DNA from: Flavobacterium sp. 83
GTDB taxonomy: Bacteria; Bacteroidota; Bacteroidia; Flavobacteriales; Flavobacteriaceae
Assembly (NCBI RefSeq): GCF_000744835.1
Contig: NZ_JQMS01000001.1
Location: 2,728,001 to 2,792,000 of the forward strand
Length of the DNA: 64,000 nucleotides
Direction: 5' to 3'
Made by a program: the position numbers and the translations under genes. The first letter of the stretch is position 1; each line of letters starts with the position of its first letter. Below, piece by piece: positions 42,994-51,407 of this stretch. Below the pieces are notes generated by a model, which worked only from the letters and a program-made list of their open reading frames with translations, was not told the DNA's origin and made no database searches.

Positions 42994-44457
42994 ATGAAAA
43001 TAGAAAATATAAAAACACTCGGAGAATTAAAAAAATCAGGTTACAAAAGCAAAAGTATTAAAGATGAATTGCGTTCTAATCTTAGAGAAAAAATTAAATC
43101 GGGAAAACCAACTTTTGAAGGTGTTCACGGTTTTGAAAATACCGTAATTCCCGAATTAGAACGCGCTATTTTATCGCGTCACAACATCAATTTGTTGGGT
43201 CTTCGTGGTCAAGCCAAAACCAGATTGGCGCGCAAAATGATTGAATTATTGGATGAATACATTCCTTTTGTGACTGGTTCCGAAATTAATGACGATCCGT
43301 TGCAGCCGATTTCTCGTTTTGCCAAAGATATAATTGAAATAAAAGGAGATGAAACGCCAATTTCATGGTTACACAGAAGTGACCGTTTCTTTGAAAAACT
43401 GGCTACACCAGATGTAACCGTTGCGGATTTAATAGGTGACGTGGATCCTATAAAAGCAGCCAATTTGAAACTGTCTTATGCGGATGATCGTGTGATTCAT
43501 TTTGGGATGATTCCAAGAGCGAATCGTTGCATTTTTGTCATCAACGAATTACCTGATTTACAAGCCAGAATTCAAGTAGCGCTGTTTAATATTCTACAAG
43601 AAGGCGATATTCAAATTCGTGGTTTCAAGTTGAGAATGCCACTCGATATGCAATTTGTTTTCACTGCAAATCCTGAGGATTACACCAATCGAGGCAGCAT
43701 TGTAACGCCGTTAAAAGACAGAATAGGTTCTCAAATCTTGACACATTATCCGGAAACCATTAAAATTGCTCGAACCATTACGCAACAAGAAGCAAAATTG
43801 GATGCAGTGCAAAGTGACATGGTTTATGTACCTTCTTTAGCTAGGGATTTATTGGAACAAATTAGTTTTGAAGCAAGAGAAAGCGAATATATTGATAATA
43901 AAAGTGGTGTAAGTGCCAGACTGAGTATTACTGCATTAGAGAATTTATTAAGTACAGCAGAAAGAAGAGCTTTAAAGTCTGGAGATGATAAAACGTCGTT
44001 ACGTTTGTCGGATTTTATGGGAATTATTCCAGCTATTACCGGAAAAGTGGAATTAGTTTATGAAGGAGAGCAGGAGGGAGCTGCCGCTGTGGCCCAGCAT
44101 TTATTAGGCGACGCGATTCATACTTTTTTTCCTGCATATTTTCCGAAAATTGAAAAACTGGAAAAACAAGATGAAAAAACACCTTATACAGATATTATAG
44201 AATGGTTTTTTGCCGAAAGTGGTTTCGAATTATTGGATGATTGTTCAAATGAAGAATATGAAAGAATCTTAGCAAGTATCGTCCCGCTTGAAGTTTTAAT
44301 CAAGAAATACCAACCGCAACTGGAAAAAGAAGATAAATTTTTTATGAAAGAATTTATTCTTTGGGGATTGGTCGAATACAAAAAACTGAGTAAAGACCGT
44401 TTTTCGGAAGGTTATCAGTTCAAGGATATTTACGGTAGCTTTATCAGTAAATTATAA
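42994..44457 (+). CDS. MoxR/Mg-chelatase-like AAA+ ATPase
   Basis: 487 residues from the ATG at 42994 (MKIENIKTLGELKKSG). A TTG at 42934 would add asparagine-rich residues read from repeat-like sequence and is not used. The Walker A variant GLRGQAKT (69-76), IFVINELPDLQ (Walker B-like) and FVFTANPEDYTNRG (sensor) mark the ATPase; a long C-terminal helical lid (RESEYIDNKSGVSARLSITALENL) follows. MoxR/BchI-type ATPases work with VWA proteins, and the VWA gene is directly upstream. The arrangement matches complexes that insert metals or mature a cofactor. Client unknown. A strong terminator follows at 44464. Confidence 0.88.
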   Translation: MKIENIKTLGELKKSGYKSKSIKDELRSNLREKIKSGKPTFEGVHGFENTVIPELERAILSRHNINLLGLRGQAKTRLARKMIELLDEYIPFVTGSEINDDPLQPISRFAKDIIEIKGDETPISWLHRSDRFFEKLATPDVTVADLIGDVDPIKAANLKLSYADDRVIHFGMIPRANRCIFVINELPDLQARIQVALFNILQEGDIQIRGFKLRMPLDMQFVFTANPEDYTNRGSIVTPLKDRIGSQILTHYPETIKIARTITQQEAKLDAVQSDMVYVPSLARDLLEQISFEARESEYIDNKSGVSARLSITALENLLSTAERRALKSGDDKTSLRLSDFMGIIPAITGKVELVYEGEQEGAAAVAQHLLGDAIHTFFPAYFPKIEKLEKQDEKTPYTDIIEWFFAESGFELLDDCSNEEYERILASIVPLEVLIKKYQPQLEKEDKFFMKEFILWGLVEYKKLSKDRFSEGYQFKDIYGSFISKL

Positions 44458-44463
44458 GTAGCT

Positions 44464-44496
44464 AAAAGGGTTTAGGATTGATTTCTAAACCCTTTT
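44464..44496 (+). terminator. Terminator of the VWA/AAA unit
   Basis: A perfect 12-bp stem AAAAGGGTTTAG (44464-44475) and CTAAACCCTTTT (44485-44496), then a T run. Confidence 0.85.
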
Positions 44497-44629
44497 TTCT
44501 TTTTGGTTATTGAAATAAAAAAGAGGAATTATAAATAAATGATTTTATTTATTTCATAATAAGCCTCTAGTGGTTTTATTTAGTCTACCTTGTCCCGTTG
44601 GCAGTCTAAGCAGTCAATGAAAAACAGAC

Positions 44630-45223
44630 ATGGAAAATAGCTTTGAGGCTTTGATTGCTACTTATATTGAAAATAAGGTAGGTATATCGGAACATTTTTT
44701 GAGTGCCGATTTGGCTAATAATTTAAAACAAAATTTACTTACTTTAAATCAGGACAGCTTATTAATGGCTGCAGGAATCGGAAATTCTGAGAAACTTTCT
44801 TATGACGGTGCGATTCGAAGTGATTCGATTTATTGGCTTGACAAGAAACACAACAATGCATTCGAAAATGAATTCTTTGTTCAAATAGAAGCATTTATTC
44901 TTTATTTGAATCAAAGTTGTTATGCTGGAATAACGGGTTATGAATTTCATTATTCGTTGTATGAATCTGGGGATTTTTATTTAAAACATTTGGATCAATT
45001 CAAGAATAATCCTAGCCGAAAATACTCTATGATTAGTTATTTAAATAGTAATTGGCAAGAAAGTGACGGGGGTGAATTGCTCATTCATCAATTGGATAAC
45101 AATCAAAAAATTTCGCCTACTCAGGGCAAAACCGTTTTTTTTAAGAGTGATGAATTAGTTCATGAAGTTTTAGTTACCCAAAATACCAGAATGAGTATTA
45201 CGGGATGGTTGAAGAGCGATTAA
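44630..45223 (+). CDS. 2-oxoglutarate/Fe(II)-dependent oxygenase (prolyl 4-hydroxylase-like)
   Basis: 197 residues with a double-stranded beta-helix core. The iron ligands are H120 and D122 (YLKHLDQF) and H178 (ELVHEV), and R187 (TRMSITGW) would bind 2-oxoglutarate. The segment RKYSMISYLNSNWQESDGGEL matches the P4H/PKHD family. Such enzymes hydroxylate a protein residue or small molecule with release of succinate and CO2. Length is normal. The start context has no special features. Substrate unknown. Confidence 0.85.
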   Translation: MENSFEALIATYIENKVGISEHFLSADLANNLKQNLLTLNQDSLLMAAGIGNSEKLSYDGAIRSDSIYWLDKKHNNAFENEFFVQIEAFILYLNQSCYAGITGYEFHYSLYESGDFYLKHLDQFKNNPSRKYSMISYLNSNWQESDGGELLIHQLDNNQKISPTQGKTVFFKSDELVHEVLVTQNTRMSITGWLKSD

Positions 45224-45281
45224 TTACTAAAAAAGGGATTCTTTAATTTAATATAAGAGTGCTATAGCAAACATAAAATAG

Positions 45282-45289
45282 TAATTTTG
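45282..45289 (+). promoter_or_regulatory. -7 element of the EamA-type gene
   Basis: TAATTTTG (TAnnTTTG), 17 nt before the ATG at 45307. Confidence 0.5.
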
Positions 45290-45306
45290 CTGGCAAAATA
45301 TGGTCT

Positions 45307-46161
45307 ATGTTATTTCTTGTTTTAAGTATTCTATGCAGTGTAACTGTTGGTGTACTATTTAAATTTTCACGTAAGTATGGTGTAAGTAATACTCAAATTG
45401 TTGCTTCAAATTATTTGTTTGCCCTTGTACTTTGTTATTTGTTCTTCAGTCCGGAACTTAATGCTGTGGGAACTTCAGCACCTTGGGGTATTTATATAGC
45501 TATTAGTGTTTTGTTGCCATCGATATTTCTTTTTTTGGCTGCATCTATAAAACACATGGGTATTGTGAAAACTGATGCTGCTCAACGACTTTCGTTGTTT
45601 ATCCCTATTTTGGCAGCTTGGATACTCTTCAAAGAAGATTTTAATATGTTAAAAGTAGCTGCGCTTGTAGTTGGTTTTCCAGCATTAGTACTCATTTTTG
45701 CTAAACCTACTCAAAATACCGAAAATAAATGGATATATCCTGCAGCAGTTTTACTTGGCTTTGGAGTTATAGATATTCTTTTTAAACAAATCGCCCTGTA
45801 TTCAAGTTTGCCGTACACTACTTCATTATTTGTTGTTTTTGGGATAGCGTTGCTAATTATGATTGTAGTAGTTATTTATGAAGGAACAATTAATAAGGTG
45901 TCATTAAATATAAGAAATATCCTTTTTGGAGGTCTGGTTGGTATTTTTAACTTTGGAAATATTCTGTTCTATCTAAAAGCGCATCAGGCAATTGTCAAAA
46001 ATCCGTCAACTGTTTTTGCAGGGATGAATATGGGAGTAATTATTATTGGAAGCCTTGTTGGGATTTTAATGTTTAAGGAAAAATTAACCAAAATGAATTT
46101 TGCAGGTCTTTTTTTAGCTTTGATTTCGATAATTTTAATTGTAATCTCACAGACAAATTAA
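45307..46161 (+). CDS. EamA/DMT-family membrane transporter
   Basis: 284 residues with ten predicted membrane helices and an internal repeat (two EamA halves, about 1-130 and 145-284), starting MLFLVLSILCSVTVGVLFKF. DMT-family carriers move amino acids, nucleotide sugars or other metabolites, often outward. The usual Pro-rich loop in the second half is seen in KNPSTVFAGMNMGVIIIGSLVG. Substrate cannot be inferred. It is convergent with the saccharopine dehydrogenase-like gene. Confidence 0.85.
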   Translation: MLFLVLSILCSVTVGVLFKFSRKYGVSNTQIVASNYLFALVLCYLFFSPELNAVGTSAPWGIYIAISVLLPSIFLFLAASIKHMGIVKTDAAQRLSLFIPILAAWILFKEDFNMLKVAALVVGFPALVLIFAKPTQNTENKWIYPAAVLLGFGVIDILFKQIALYSSLPYTTSLFVVFGIALLIMIVVVIYEGTINKVSLNIRNILFGGLVGIFNFGNILFYLKAHQAIVKNPSTVFAGMNMGVIIIGSLVGILMFKEKLTKMNFAGLFLALISIILIVISQTN

Positions 46162-46231
46162 AGATACCAAAATGATGAGCATCAATAACTAATTATGGAT
46201 TAGGAAAAGTCATTCCATTTAGTATCTGAGT

Positions 46232-47374
46232 TTACACTTTGCCGTAAACACGTGCGATATAATTTCCATTCAAAAACTGTTTTGGATTAATTTGGCTTTG
46301 CAAGACAACTCCGCTAAGAGAATTTTCTAACAATAGTTGAGCTGCTTGTACTAATGCTACTGCCGTAGTGGTTTGGATGGCTCTCAATTGATGTTTACCA
46401 ACTATTTGTGGACGTATGCATTTTGCAATTTCTTTTCTTCGCAATATTCCAGTTGCATCTTTACCTTCTACCGCTGCATATAAAATAATTTTATCGTCTT
46501 CAATATGAGGAATTATAGCTTCCATTTTTTCTTGAAGGCTTTTAATTGCCTCAGGCGTATTTCCTAAATTAGTAAGTTGTTCTTGAACCCAAGCATAATG
46601 CCCGGGATGGCGCAAGGTTTTGTAATCAAGAGCACATACCTTTCCTAGTAGTGCGTTAGGCAAATCTGCTGCACCACCTGAGGTAAGATCCTCTTCATAA
46701 GCAATGCCATCAATAATAATAGTTGCTCTTTGTGACAATGATGGCAGTGTCGTTTTTTTAAAATCCCTTAAGACGATGGTTTCTTTCAGATATTCTGTAG
46801 CTACACCCACTGGACTCCATGTAAATCCATAATAATGTGGGGCAACAGCATGATTAGTCAGAGCACCCACTTTCATTTCCAGTTTATCTGCTTTGTCTAT
46901 TTCAAAGTCAATGCAAAACTGTTGAAAAAGTCCATTGGCCAACAAGTTGATGTAGCCGGGAGCGAGACCGGTTTGAAGGATAAAACCAGTTTTGGCATCT
47001 TTTGCCAAAACCATTATTTCTTCGGTTTCTGAAACATATTCTGTGAGGTTGGCGTAGTGTAGGTTAAAATCTTTGGCAAACTTTGCTATTCTAGGTGCTT
47101 GGCTACCCGGAAGGCAGTCGAGAATGATATCTCCTTGACGCAAGATTATTTTCATTTGATCTGTTAAGCCATTTTCAACGAGGTGGAAGTCCTTAATGAA
47201 ACTGGGTTTTGTTGTTCCTTCTTGAATCCAATTTGCTACTTTTTTTGCTTTTGAATGGGTTTTGTCACCAATAAACAGGGTAGGGGCTACCTCACTCCAT
47301 TCCATTAGTAACAAACCAACAGCTTCAGCAATTCCGCCGGCTCCAGCAATAATAATATTGTGATGCTTTTTCAT
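46232..47374 (-). CDS. Saccharopine dehydrogenase-like (Rossmann) protein
   Basis: 380 residues. The N-terminal NAD(P)-binding loop is GAGGIAEAVG (about 11-20), and the protein keeps the saccharopine dehydrogenase-type layout (DCLPGSQAPRIAKFA, NLTEYV, TGLAPGYINLLANGL, ATGILRRKE). In the family, members act on lysine, spermidine or related amines. The C-terminal half (ALTNHAVAPHYYGFTWSPVGVATEYL) resembles the catalytic domain. The true substrate is unknown. It is a lone gene, convergent with the EamA gene. Confidence 0.8.
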   Translation of the reverse strand: MKKHHNIIIAGAGGIAEAVGLLLMEWSEVAPTLFIGDKTHSKAKKVANWIQEGTTKPSFIKDFHLVENGLTDQMKIILRQGDIILDCLPGSQAPRIAKFAKDFNLHYANLTEYVSETEEIMVLAKDAKTGFILQTGLAPGYINLLANGLFQQFCIDFEIDKADKLEMKVGALTNHAVAPHYYGFTWSPVGVATEYLKETIVLRDFKKTTLPSLSQRATIIIDGIAYEEDLTSGGAADLPNALLGKVCALDYKTLRHPGHYAWVQEQLTNLGNTPEAIKSLQEKMEAIIPHIEDDKIILYAAVEGKDATGILRRKEIAKCIRPQIVGKHQLRAIQTTTAVALVQAAQLLLENSLSGVVLQSQINPKQFLNGNYIARVYGKV

Positions 47375-47735
47375 CTATTAAAGGTACTGTTTTTTCTTGA
47401 TTTAGAATTTGTGATCGTATAGTAATTTGTTGATTGTGGAAATGAATTTCCTGTCAAGGATAGCAATGAAAAGCCCGTAAAGGAAGAGGCTTTTTATAAA
47501 ACAAACCCCAAAACAGCGACCAAAGGAAGCTCGTTTTGGGGTTATGTTTTATGGGCAACTTCCTGCGGACTTGCAGTGTATAGCCTGCCGGACAGTATAA
47601 TAATGAAAGGTGTATTATTGTTATTATTTAGGTGATGGTATTTTCATTATTTAAATGATCTGTTTTTTATAATTTTAGTGATAGATATGTAAAGTGTTTA
47701 TGATGGAAAATTAAAAGAAAATGATGAAGATAATA
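47375..47735. other. Intergenic region with two hairpins
   Basis: 361 bp between two minus-strand genes. It holds two terminator-like hairpins (47469-47494 and 47504-47543). No open frame of note is seen. The short G/C-richer patch near 47550-47600 looks unrelated to either gene and I do not recognise it. Confidence 0.6.
47469..47543 (-). terminator. Tandem terminators downstream of the GH130 gene
   Basis: Hairpin 1: AACCCCAAAAC (47504-47514) and GTTTTGGGGTT (47533-47543). Hairpin 2: AAAAGCC (47469-47475) and GGCTTTT (47488-47494). Both precede T-rich tracts on the minus strand, about 190 nt past the GH130 stop. Confidence 0.55.
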
Positions 47736-49202
47736 TTATTTACTTTTCTTCAAGGCCTCGATTAATTCAGCCAAATCGACCACACCGTAAGTCGATGAAT
47801 AATCTGATACGGCATACGGCAATATAAGGCTGTTATTGTGAATAATAGAACCGCAGGAATAGACTACATTAGGGACATATCCTTCTCGTTCATCTTCCAG
47901 GGGTGAGAGTAGGGGTTCTTTTAGTCTACCAATTTCTTTAGAAGGATCGTCAAGATCAAACAGTGATGCGCCTATGCAATATCTTCTCATAGCTCCGACA
48001 CCATGAGTAATAACCAACCAGCCTTCTTTAGTCCACAGTGGTGATCCACAATTTCCAATTTGTGTAAATTCCCAAGTGTAACGAGGTTCTTGGAGGATAA
48101 CAGGATTATTCCATTGCGTAGCTCTGTCAGAATACATCAGGTAATTGTTTACACCATCAATTCTGGATAGCATAGCGTACTTGCCCTTTATTTTTCTAGG
48201 GAATAATGCCAGATTTTTATTTTGAGCACCCGCTCCGTATAAAGGCATTACACGAAACGTGTAAAAATCTTCAGTAGAAATAAGTTTTGGAAGAATGACA
48301 TGACCATTATAAGCAGTATAAGTTGCCATTACTCTATCTGATTGGTCATCATCCACAAAGCGCACAAAACGTGCGTCTTCGATACCACGACTTTCAGAAT
48401 CAGATATCGGAAAAATAACACGCTCCGTGATATCGGAATCGTGTTTGAATTGTAAATCATAAAACGAATCTGTCAACCACATTACTTCTTCGAGTGCTGT
48501 TCTTCTTTCCTGACGAATCATTGGATCGCTTAATGCTTTATTTACCACATTTTTTAATGCAGCATACTCAAATTCATCCGGTAGGTCTTGCATAATGCGG
48601 GTTGAGTATTTATCTGAAGTATGCATCTCTGCCAATTTCATCAAAAAACGTTCTTTGTTGTATAATGATTTGTGAACAATTTCGGCCTTATCAATGTTAT
48701 TCCCAATTTTCATTACATGGAGATCATTGTTTTTATCCAGGATTCCCCTTCTAAAAACAATAGAGGATATATGTCCCTCACCAGTGGCCCGGAAAGAAAT
48801 AATGACCCGTTTTTCTCCTTTTTCGAGGTCTGATTGATCAAAATCTTCTACTATTGAAGGATTGAAAAAAGCGGCAGATTCTATAGCATACTCCATTGTA
48901 CAGTAAGAACCAATGAGCATTTTTCGTTCATCAGAAAGCCTGTCATAGTTGATTTGCATTCCTTCAATTATTCCTTTAATTTTTTCGCAATGGGCGAAGA
49001 ATATGCGTGAAATATTTCGATGACGTCTGGCAAATTCCCGAAGTGTATGCTCTAGTGTATCTATAACTTGTTTTTCATCCAACATCATTATGCGACTCAC
49101 CATTTGTTGGGTTCTTTGATCGCCATTCATAAAATATCGGGCAACAACTCTCCTGGTATCAGGTGTGAATATTATATTTTTTCGCATTACAGGTACTCGC
49201 AT
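47736..49202 (-). CDS. GH130-family glycoside phosphorylase/hydrolase-like protein
   Basis: 488 residues. The five-bladed propeller of GH130 is recognisable from GIEDARFVRFVDDDQSDRVMATYTAYNG and the acidic active-site set in the same stretch, from LSRIDGVNNYLMYSDRATQW, and from the C-terminal PLLSPLEDEREGYVPNVVYSCG. GH130 enzymes phosphorolyse or hydrolyse beta-mannosides. The first 180 residues (MRVPVMRKNIIFTPDTRRVVARYF) are an N-terminal helical extension. There is no signal peptide, so it acts in the cytosol. It is not part of a polysaccharide-utilisation locus here; neighbours are unrelated. Confidence 0.85.
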   Translation of the reverse strand: MRVPVMRKNIIFTPDTRRVVARYFMNGDQRTQQMVSRIMMLDEKQVIDTLEHTLREFARRHRNISRIFFAHCEKIKGIIEGMQINYDRLSDERKMLIGSYCTMEYAIESAAFFNPSIVEDFDQSDLEKGEKRVIISFRATGEGHISSIVFRRGILDKNNDLHVMKIGNNIDKAEIVHKSLYNKERFLMKLAEMHTSDKYSTRIMQDLPDEFEYAALKNVVNKALSDPMIRQERRTALEEVMWLTDSFYDLQFKHDSDITERVIFPISDSESRGIEDARFVRFVDDDQSDRVMATYTAYNGHVILPKLISTEDFYTFRVMPLYGAGAQNKNLALFPRKIKGKYAMLSRIDGVNNYLMYSDRATQWNNPVILQEPRYTWEFTQIGNCGSPLWTKEGWLVITHGVGAMRRYCIGASLFDLDDPSKEIGRLKEPLLSPLEDEREGYVPNVVYSCGSIIHNNSLILPYAVSDYSSTYGVVDLAELIEALKKSK

Positions 49203-49636
49203 AGTTTTATTTTATAAATTATAATAAAATAAGTGCCCCTTTTTATTTAGAGATAAAAAGGCGTTTAGATATTTTACTTAATAGTTCGGCTCTAATTTTA
49301 AATGACACAGCAGCCATTTTTTTTGAAATATATCGATTCTGGTTTTGAGGTGCTCTTTTTCTAAACTTATTTAAAGCATTTTTTAAACCAAGATAAAAAG
49401 GTTGATTCACTTAATAAATTAGGATTTTGGAGGCTCAAACTTCAATTAAGTCATTAATCCAAATTTACAAAAATAATAATGAAATAAGTGTTAATCTTTG
49501 ATTTACAGTATTTAAAAAAAAATGAATGATAAACGAAATAAAATTAAAACAAAATGAGCTCGATATTGTATCGAGCTCATTTTGTTTCAATTAATTGAAA
49601 ATTTTATCTAAACTTTTAGGTGTAGTTTAGAACAAT
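49203..49636. other. Intergenic region upstream of the GH130 gene
   Basis: 434 bp, AT-rich, with the hairpin terminator at 49551-49583 that ends the amide-chemistry cluster. No open frame is convincing. The promoter of the GH130 gene must lie in 49203-49500 but shows no clear TAnnTTTG match that I can assign. Confidence 0.55.
49551..49583 (-). terminator. Terminator of the ATP-grasp/transglutaminase cluster
   Basis: Perfect 14-bp stem AAAATGAGCTCGAT (49551-49564) and ATCGAGCTCATTTT (49570-49583) with a 5-nt loop; a T-rich tract follows on the minus strand. Confidence 0.9.
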
Positions 49637-50536
49637 CTATATCTTTCTTTTATTTATTAATTCATTCAATAAGGAAAGAGATTTTTCCCATTTTTGTAGA
49701 TTAAAAAAGTACAGATTACTATATTTGGTTATAATGTTTTGATGTCTCAATTGAAAATCATCATTCATTTCATAGTTCCAATTATTATCTCTAAAAATAG
49801 TTTCAAAATTAAAGACATTCCCCACTAACATTTTATAATCATAAACTAATTCTTGGTGCGCTTTAGAATTAAGTATGGGTTTGATTTCGGCATTATAAAA
49901 AGCCATGGCCGTTTCGTTTACAGCCAATCCTTTTTCAATCCAATGTTGCTCTAAAGAATCTTCTTCATATTTGAAAAAATCAGTGATGAGTTTGTCCGAA
50001 AACCAATCGGGCAATTTAACGTTTGGTTGAATAGTATTTATATTCAATTGCAATTGCGAATTGGGAATCATCGAGGAATTGAATAAATACCATTCCGAAT
50101 CCACAATTAAATAAATGAGTTTTCTGGTTTTGAGTTTGGCCAACCAAGTTCTATAGCGAACAGGAGTTTTAAATAATCCCGGGTCAATGACCATTTTACG
50201 TACTTTATTTCCTATTCTAACTTGTAAGACTGGTGCTACATGATATCCCCAATCAATTTTTCCGTTAGGAGAAATATTCTTTTTATCGGCAAACGAAATT
50301 AAGCGAGAACTGTTTACAGAATAAACCATTGGTGCAAATGCCCAAATTTTAGCACACAGATAACCTTTAGATTCTAATAGTAAACTGATATAATGAGAAA
50401 TATTATGGCAATTAGCTTGTTGGTAACCAAAAGGAAGTCCAGATTGGATAATTTCTGCAAATAAATCGTTTGCTGTATTTAGATCTATAATAGATGCTTT
50501 TCTAGCCGTTAAAAGGGGGTGTTTTTTTGTGATAAT
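49637..50536 (-). CDS. Protein-glutaminase-like cysteine hydrolase; non-AUG start
   Basis: The frame from the first ATG (50329) lacks the catalytic Cys, but it is open upstream to 50543 and encodes a further 69 residues, including QQANCHNISHYISLLLESKGY. With these, a Cys-His-Asp set like that of Chryseobacterium protein-glutaminase appears: Cys43 (NCHN), His99 (WGYHVAPV) and Asp118 (VIDPGLF). The likely start is ATT at 50536 or ATC at 50533, 2-5 nt past the transglutaminase stop at 50538, so translation is probably coupled to it. No ATG, GTG or TTG lies in the extension before the Cys. Glutaminase relatives deamidate protein-bound glutamine. No secretion signal is seen. The identification rests on the triad and its spacing. 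Confidence 0.62.
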   Translation of the reverse strand: MITKKHPLLTARKASIIDLNTANDLFAEIIQSGLPFGYQQANCHNISHYISLLLESKGYLCAKIWAFAPMVYSVNSSRLISFADKKNISPNGKIDWGYHVAPVLQVRIGNKVRKMVIDPGLFKTPVRYRTWLAKLKTRKLIYLIVDSEWYLFNSSMIPNSQLQLNINTIQPNVKLPDWFSDKLITDFFKYEEDSLEQHWIEKGLAVNETAMAFYNAEIKPILNSKAHQELVYDYKMLVGNVFNFETIFRDNNWNYEMNDDFQLRHQNIITKYSNLYFFNLQKWEKSLSLLNELINKRKI

Positions 50537-50537
50537 A

Positions 50538-51407
50538 TTAAATTAAAGGTATAACATCTACTTCTACTTTTACTTTATGCTCGCCAGAGCTAAAAATAAT
50601 TCCTTTTAGTGGCGATACATCGGCAAAATCTCTTCCGTATGCCGTTACAATATGCCGTTGTTGTGGAATCATATTGTTAGTGGGATCAAATTCACACCAA
50701 CCCATTTCTGGAATATAAACAGAAATCCAAGCATGTGAAGCGTCCGAACCTTCTAGTTTTATTTTACCCTTTGGAGGCAAAGTTTCGATATATCCGCTTA
50801 CATATTTTGCAGGAATACCAACACTGCGCAAACTGGCAATAGCCAAATGAGAGAAATCTTGACAAACGCCTTTTCGTTCTTTGAGAACTGTTTTTAGCGG
50901 TGTATTGACATTGGTGGAACCGGATTTGAATTGAAATTCAGTATATATTTTTTTAATTAAATCCAGGATAGCTTCAAAAAGAGACACTTCTGGAATAAGG
51001 CAGGTTTTGGCAAAAGCCTCTATTTCTTCGTCCCAATTGATAAATTGACTTGGTAATAAATACTGAAGAACTTGAATTTTGATTGGAAGATCGGTTTGAA
51101 ATTTTATCCTAGCTTGCTCGCAGGTTATTGGATTTAATGGTTGTATTACATTGTTTAATACTTCAATCTCGCTGGAAACAGTAACCTTTAAAGATTTATG
51201 CGATTCGTGGAGTGAAAAATAATGTTGGATATTTCCAAAATAGTCTGTACGAGAATATACTTTTGAAGGTTTAGGTTCAATCTCTAATTTGAAATTTTTA
51301 CAAATTTGTTTAGCAGAATTTCGGGGTTGCAGGCACAATATACTTTGGTAATTGTGAACCTCGTTTACATACGTATACAGCGTTTTATGTTTTAATTTAT
51401 ATTTCAT
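50538..51407 (-). CDS. Transglutaminase-like cysteine protease/amidase-type protein
   Basis: 289 residues from the ATG at 51407 (MKYKLKHKTLYTYVNE); an ATG 9 nt earlier is also possible. The N-terminal bacterial transglutaminase-like domain (about 1-85: LKHKTLYTYVNEVHNYQSILCLQPR) is followed by the transglutaminase core with Cys182 (GVCQDFSHLA), His225 (DASHAWISVY) and Asp241 (CEFDPTNN). The fold supports amide transfer, hydrolysis or peptide cutting. The gene overlaps the end of the ATP-grasp/alpha-E gene. In other genomes this family regularly lies next to ATP-grasp, alpha-E and DUF2126 proteins, as here. Confidence 0.88.
   Translation of the reverse strand: MKYKLKHKTLYTYVNEVHNYQSILCLQPRNSAKQICKNFKLEIEPKPSKVYSRTDYFGNIQHYFSLHESHKSLKVTVSSEIEVLNNVIQPLNPITCEQARIKFQTDLPIKIQVLQYLLPSQFINWDEEIEAFAKTCLIPEVSLFEAILDLIKKIYTEFQFKSGSTNVNTPLKTVLKERKGVCQDFSHLAIASLRSVGIPAKYVSGYIETLPPKGKIKLEGSDASHAWISVYIPEMGWCEFDPTNNMIPQQRHIVTAYGRDFADVSPLKGIIFSSGEHKVKVEVDVIPLI

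Noticed and set aside
49637..50329. Treating the 230-residue frame from the ATG at 50329 as the whole gene
   Set aside because: It would lack the Cys of the catalytic triad that the in-frame upstream sequence supplies with good spacing.
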